Part shown: piece after piece, positions 58,894 to 64,000 of the stretch
Numbering within the stretch: position 1 is the first letter of the stretch
How the letters are laid out: each line of letters starts with the position of its first letter
Assembly: GCA_009760855.2 (NCBI GenBank)
Contig: WPIO01000214.1
Span: 81,001 to 145,000 of the forward strand
DNA: 64,000 nt
Origin: Cristatella mucedo
Lineage: Eukaryota; Bryozoa; Phylactolaemata; Cristatellidae
Direction: 5' to 3'
The notes under the pieces: model-generated
Seen by the model: the letters and a program-made list of their open reading frames with translations, nothing else
What the model was told of the DNA's origin: nothing
Databases searched by the model: none
Translations under genes and position numbers: made by a program

Positions 58894-61300
58894 TCTCGTC
58901 ACCTGCACTTGGTCGCATGTATGCATACACATGCACGGGAATGCACGCACGTGCACACGCACGCACACACACACACACACACACACATACAAGGCGCATC
59001 CAATCAATCTCTTAACCACGCTACACCCTACTGACATCATCGCATGACCTAAATTTTGGCCTCTTGACAAGACAACACAGTGAGCATGTAGCAACAATTC
59101 AGCACCAAATGCCAAGTCACACAACCCCTTACATAAAACATGCATGTGTAACATTAAGCCCCTTACATAATACGTGCATGTGCAACAGTAAGGTTGTCAT
59201 CAATGGTGACAAAAACAGATCTGGAAAGCTGCAAGGTGCTGAACTGCTAAGGCTACCTGACTGCCTGCCCTACGGGAGAGGGGAGCAACTCCATGCTGCC
59301 TGCACATCACCCAGCCCATGCAGCGATTGGGGGAAGCGACGGTCTTTGGCATCTTGAAAGGCATGACCTTGTGGCCTTCGGTCAGCCGAAGCAAGGTCAG
59401 CCTACACAGTCTGCCTACTTGTGAAGAGCCAACTTAGAGACATCTTCTCTTCTCGAGACCTACGCCGAGCCAAGACCAGACAGTGTGCCCGAGCGCATTG
59501 GATGCCACTTGCTGTCTTCCGATTTGGCGGATGTATGCTGCCAACCTGATGGCCACCCGTCCTGCAGATGGCCTATTTGTCGACCGGCATTGATTAAAGA
59601 AGAAAATTAAAAAACGTGCACACCCCCCCCCCACTTAACCGAGGCCAACACCGATCTGTACACAAATTTCCAATCGAAGTTAGCCTTACTTCGCTTGAGC
59701 AGCAGCAGCTTCAGCTTCAGTCACGAGCGACATGCAACACTACCACTAAAAATGAACTTCCGCGGCTCTAGGTTGGAGTCTGATCAACATGCTACTACAT
59801 AGTAAACCAATGACACTTCGTTTGCCTGCCATGCCAGCAAAGGCTCGGTACTTCATAAATAGCTAGCTTTTTGTTACCCGCCTTCTCGTTTAGCCCACGA
59901 CACCGGTGGGTCCTACTGGTAGTTCTTTACTTCAGATGAACGCTGAGGGCCATACAATGATAAACGGAGGTCGTGATTGGTTTGAGAGAACTGGAAAAAC
60001 TCTCCTCCCCAGCGACCACTCTGGTCTTTGCAGGTTTGTTGAACTTTTTTCCTGAGATAAAGTACAGTACACTTGACCTCTATTTACCAGGAGGGGGTCG
60101 ACCACAGGTGGCCAGCAATACTGTTGATGGCAACTGGATGCAAAGCGGTTACAATAGCACACAGCCAGCTGGCTGTCATGACGAGCTGAACCTTCTGCCA
60201 GACAGCCCATCTTAACCATCACGGATCAGGCCTTGGCCTGCTGGCCATTAGTAATCTCGTAAGTCCAGATCACCACATCACGCTGGATCAGCTTCAAGCA
60301 CTTAATGTGGTTAATCAACGATCCATAGAAGGGCACAGCTTGGCTGGCAAGTCGAGCCGGCTCACGAGCTAAGCCGGAGAGGAGAGATGAAGGCTGCTAC
60401 CAGAGGGACTTAGGTCCCGACAACGATTTGTATCAGCTTGCCAGCCGGCTAGCTATAAAAGCTGTCTAAGCTATATAAACTTCGCCTCCTCCTCCTCCAC
60501 TGAAAGAGAGTGGATGCAGCTACAAGGGCTGTGGGAGCTGCTTGTGACCACAAAAAGGCATCGAATGGGATGAGGGATGAAATGCTGCGGCCTTAAAGCC
60601 CTCCAGAATCCTTCAGAATCGCGATGCATCAGGTTTGCCGGCAAGTTATAGCAACCCCCGGAAAAAGCTGAAGCGACGATTCAGAGAACGATTGATGAAT
60701 GAGCATATGCCAGAGGCAATCAGATTTACTGCACTGTGCAGCAGGAAGCGCTCAACAATAGGTCGACCACTAACGTTCAACAGGAGTAAGCAGCACCCAG
60801 CCGACAGGTCAAGCATTTACTGATTGCTAGCTGAGAAGGACAGAGCCCCCCCAGAGCCGCCCTGGCATGTCCATGTTTTCTAGCATCACCACAAGCCATC
60901 CGAACGCACGATTGCTTCAGCTTGCATCTGAGGAAGCAGCAACGCTTGTCTGATTGTCTGACATGAACATGCGACGGTGTTGCGCTTATGATGCGGCACT
61001 GTGCCTACGCTCTTCCTCCGCTGGAGCTCTCTACTGTGAATGTGTGCCAACGATGGCCCATATCCAGACAACCAGACAAAGAAGCTGCTAGCTCCCCTTA
61101 CCCCAGGGGAAGCAGGCTTAGCAGCACGCAGTAGAGAAGCCCAGCTCAGCATTGGAAGCAAAGCAGTACGCTCAAGCAGTGCTCCAAGCGGCAGGCATTC
61201 CTTCCACGAGAGGCCAACTGCTGCTGCTGCTGCTGGCACTGCTTCCTACACAGTATGCATGTACGAAGACCGCACGCGCATCTCACAGACAGAGGCAAAC
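58894..61300. other. Intronic, no confirmed gene
   Basis: Short CA repeat at 58962-58987, otherwise unique. Minus-strand acceptor-like sites near 59605 and 59412 open short frames, but none can be tied to a protein. Confidence 0.4.
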
Positions 61301-61503
61301 CTTGGAAGCAAATTTCTTCTGCTTGTAATAAGGCATGAGGTAGCGAACGACCAAGGCTGACATCTCGTTGAGGAGTGCCGACCCACGCTGTTCCGAAGTG
61401 GACCGGGTTATCGGTCCAGCAGCGCCTTCACGTGCAGGATGCGAGGAAGTGGCTGCAGCAGTCCTGTCGGCAGTCGCAGCACCAGTGGGAGCATCAGCAG
61501 CGA
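61301..61503 (-). CDS. RECQL5: RECQL5-like helicase, SRI domain first exon
   Basis: Acceptor CTTTTCACTGACGTTCAG before 61503, donor TCCAAG|GTTTGC after 61301. The exon completes a Val codon left by the exon ending at 62548, then reads 67 residues: an Ala/Thr-rich start, RSTSEQRGSALLNE, and VVRYLMPYYKQKKFASK, which opens the SRI domain. Vertebrate RECQL5 has a matching VVVKCLTPFYKEGKFASK stretch, as I recall it. The phase match on both sides supports the splice model. The domain tethers the helicase to elongating RNA polymerase II. Confidence 0.85.
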
Positions 61504-62547
61504 CTGAACGTCAGTGAAAAGGAAGAAATGAATGCTTGCTAAGCAAGTGCATGCCACAGCAAGCGTTTTTTGCCAATCATGGAATGCCTCTAGCATTCGA
61601 CGACCAGCAACAAGCTGCAATTGTTGCTCCTAGTGCACAGTGGCAACACGTCAAAAAAAACACCTAGACACACCTAAGGGCCGAGTCACAACTGTCAGAG
61701 AGCACGAGGTCACGAGAGTAACAAACAGAGAGCACAGAGAACACAGCGAGAAGGCCTAGACAGAGCCGTCAGGGAGTGCCACACTGGCGGCCGGCCTGCT
61801 CGTCCTCACCACAGACATAACGGGTGGTGACTTGAGAGTCTCGCAAGCCTGCAAGTTCAGGATGGCTGCCACAAACACGCTTGCCTGCAGAGCTCTACAG
61901 GCTGCTAGGCAGCATGAGCTGGATGATAAATGCGCGCCATCCCTATTGGCGATCACGACTCGTAAAAAGCGATCCCTTGGAATGAGCCTGAACACCACCA
62001 CGAAGAAATTATGCATTAATTCCACTCCATGAACAGCCGCCGAGTCCGTGCCGAATAAGCGACAAGCTAAGATTTTACGCTTTAGTTTTTCATTAAATGC
62101 TGGTCGGGCCCTGCCCACTTGAGAACATCTTGCTGGTCTTATTTAAAAAAAATTTTGCTGGGACTCCCCCAAGATGGAAATCCTGGCTTTGCCAATGGCC
62201 AGGCGCATTCCTAACTGAAAATTCCACAGGAGTTCCTTTGTCACTACGCTTAGCTCAGATCCAACGGTTGCATATCATAGCGGCAACAAGACTGCAGCTG
62301 AGACGAAAGCAAGAAAGTGGACTAGCGGAAGCTGCCCAAGTGCAGTGGCTGCACAGTGGCAGCAGCAGCAAAAAAAGGCAGCACTGCACGTAGCAGCTCG
62401 GACAGCAAGCTGCTGCTGCTGCTTCGGTGGCCACCAGCCACGCAGCGTAAGCGGAAGCAGCAGAAGAGAGGAATTGACAGCAGCAGCGGCAGCAGCCGAA
62501 GAGCCAGGGAAGCGATTGCGGCGGCAGCAGCAGCAATTGCACCCCAC
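61504..62547 (-). other. RECQL5 intron (1044 bp)
   Basis: Between donor GACGAAG|GTGGGG (62547) and the acceptor at 61504. A 120-codon minus frame at 62118-61756 (RDRFLRVVIANRDGAHL) lies inside, ending near a GTGAGG donor-like site. It matches no RECQL5 segment I know. Confidence 0.6.
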
Positions 62548-62642
62548 CTTCGTCGTCGGCAATCGTCAGCAGCTGATCCGGACCAGGAGAGCCACCTCTA
62601 GAGCTGCCGTCAGCAGTGCCAGCATCGTCGCCATCGCCGGCC

Positions 62643-62688
<46 letters not shown>

Positions 62689-63733
62689 CCTCCTTGCCGG
62701 GTGTTCGCGGCTTGCGCCACAGGTCGATGAGCGTGGTGGTCACTGCCGTGCGCCTCGGCCTCGCATCACCTCCTGCGCTCCTGCGCTCGTGGCGGCTGGC
62801 GCGACCGCCCGACTCTTCCTTCTCCTCTACCGGCGTTTCAATACTGAACTGAACGCGCCTTCGCTGCTCCTGCTGCTGCTTGGCATTTGCTTGCGACGAC
62901 TCGCCGCCACCGCCGCTCCGGCGACTGGCTCTGCCCAGGGGCGGCCGCGAGTCGGCATGCCGACTCGCGGCAGCAGCAGCCGCCGCCGACTCGGGCTCTC
63001 GCTCACCGACCGGTGCCGCCACCGCCGGCTTTGCTGCCGCCAGGACGCTGCTTCCTCCACCGTCTCTGTCCTTGGCGACAGAACCGGCGTGAGCAGCCGG
63101 CTGCCGCGGCGGCTTTGCGGTGGCAGCGGCACGGCCGGCTGCAGGCAGCTTCGGCTCGATGGCTGCTTCTGCTGCGCGGCAGGTGTCGAGGTAGGCGGAG
63201 GCGGTGACGAATGGGCCGACGCCGCCTGCAGCGCCGGCGGTGCCTCGAGGGGCGACAGCGGCGGCGGCGCTCTCGCGGCCGCTCGTCGCAGCAGACGCGC
63301 CGGCGCCGAGCTCGGCAGTCGACTCGACTTCGGAGCGATGGCCACTGCCGCCATCTGTGGCTGCCCGCGTGACAGTCTCGGCAGCGGAGGGCTGGTCATC
63401 CAGACCAGGGCGGCGGCGGTGGTCGCACGGGCGATCCACTGCTGTCGCCGAAGACGCAAACGTATCGAGCGAGCCGTGCAGCCGGTCCAGCTTTGTCGCT
63501 TTCTTGATGTCAGTGACGTATCTCACGACGGCCATTCGATAGCTATCAACGGTCGTGCACTTTGTGAAGGATTCATACTCGAGTGCTGCAGCGGCTGTCG
63601 TGACGTGCGAGTCGTCCGCGCTCTCCGAGCCGTCGTCTGCGCTCAGTGCTGCCGGGACTCGGCGCTGGCCGCGCAACGACGCCATGTTGGCTGCCAGGGC
63701 ACTGCGGATCATCTCGTAGCACCGCTCTCTGGT
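62548..63733 (-). CDS. RECQL5: RECQL5-like helicase, KIX domain and disordered linker exon
   Basis: RECQL5 is a RecQ-family 3'-5' DNA helicase that binds RNA polymerase II and RAD51 and restrains recombination and transcription-linked breakage. This 1186-bp exon (acceptor CACCATTGTAG before 63733, donor GAAG|GTGGGG after 62548) encodes 395 residues. Residues 1-88 hold the KIX (RNA-polymerase-interacting) domain: TRERCYEMIRSALAANM, LEYESFTKCTTVDSYRM, VVRYVTDIKKATKLDRLHG. Human RECQL5 has TREHCLRLLEEALSSN, LEHETFRNAKV and VADIHRASKDG in the same order, as I recall it. A long Ala/Gly/Arg-rich linker follows, with RRRVQFSIETPVEEKEE and TTLIDLWRKPR near residue 330, a possible PCNA-binding motif. 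The helicase core lies beyond 64000. The linker is longer and more repetitive than usual. Confidence 0.88.
62643..62687. repeat. (AGC)n repeat in RECQL5 coding exon
   Basis: About 15 triplets; read as poly-Ala (GCT) on the minus strand just after RTPGKEE. Confidence 0.95.
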
Positions 63734-64000
63734 CTACAATGGTGACCGAGCGAGTAAACAACAACAACGAAGAGCATGCTGGACGAGCAAAATGGGAATG
63801 CATGCTAACCGGCAGCCGCATCATCGCCTCAGAGGCATCCCGGCGGGATCACGTGAGGCCCACGGCTCCCCCGCTGCCCACGATGCCGCACACAAGTACG
63901 AAGAAGCAGCTGCAGCTGCTGCAGCAGCATAGCGGAACAACCGACGATCGGCTCAAACAAACTCCGGGAACGCGAGAAGAGCGGAGGCGTTGCAGACGAG
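63734..64000 (-). other. RECQL5 upstream intron or flank
   Basis: A pyrimidine-rich stretch (TTCGTTGTTGTTGTTTACTC) precedes the acceptor of the KIX exon. A possible donor CTGCCG|GTTAGC lies near 63810, but no helicase motif is readable before it. Confidence 0.4.

Noticed and set aside
62255-62547. C-terminal extension of the minus-strand KIX frame to 62255
   Set aside because: Phase-matched splicing at 62548 to 61503 leads into the SRI domain; the read-through is Cys/Leu-rich intron sequence.
62345-63745. 466-codon plus-strand frame
   Set aside because: It is the antisense shadow of the RECQL5 KIX/linker exon, low-complexity and without recognised motifs.

Overview
This is nuclear DNA from an animal, most likely an invertebrate; the exact lineage cannot be read from the window. 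The evidence is a group B Sox gene with a spliced HMG box, a RECQL5-type helicase gene recognised from its KIX and SRI modules, and a dense load of animal-type non-LTR retrotransposons (CR1/L2-like LINEs), tRNA-derived SINEs and simple repeats. There are no bacterial operons, CRISPR arrays, rRNA genes or free-standing tRNA genes.

Layout. 0-3.5 kb: a minus-strand LINE interrupted by a plus-strand LINE end, then a small inverted-repeat element nested in another LINE 3' UTR. 5.3-11 kb: a very GC-rich, CpG-island-like domain around a two-exon SoxB2 (Sox14/21-type) gene on the minus strand (9123 to 8184). 11-33 kb: no recognised host gene, but SINEs, LINE pieces, long GA/CT tracts and a 148-bp SPIN-like hAT MITE with a perfect 8-bp target duplication (17.0 kb). 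33.8-39.3 kb: LINEs nested three deep. 40.5-63.7 kb: the 3' part of a RECQL5-like gene on the minus strand, with exons at 63733-62548, 61503-61301, 42670-42577 and possibly 40571-40453. Its SRI domain is split by an intron of about 18.6 kb. That intron holds a second nested LINE cluster (50.0-55.9 kb), a 20-copy 30-bp minisatellite that grew inside LINE coding sequence, several SINEs, a 136-bp CA repeat and a perfect 42-bp palindrome.

How the parts relate. The LINE family supplies most of the mass. Its 3' tail (an AAGCGCCTAGAAAGAGATT-like block ending in ATT repeats) recurs many times on both strands. One of the two SINE types carries a closely similar tail, which suggests it uses the LINE's reverse transcriptase. 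Target duplications and split copies let the order of several insertions be read directly. The two host genes are unrelated in function: a neural-type transcription factor, and a DNA helicase that binds RNA polymerase II.
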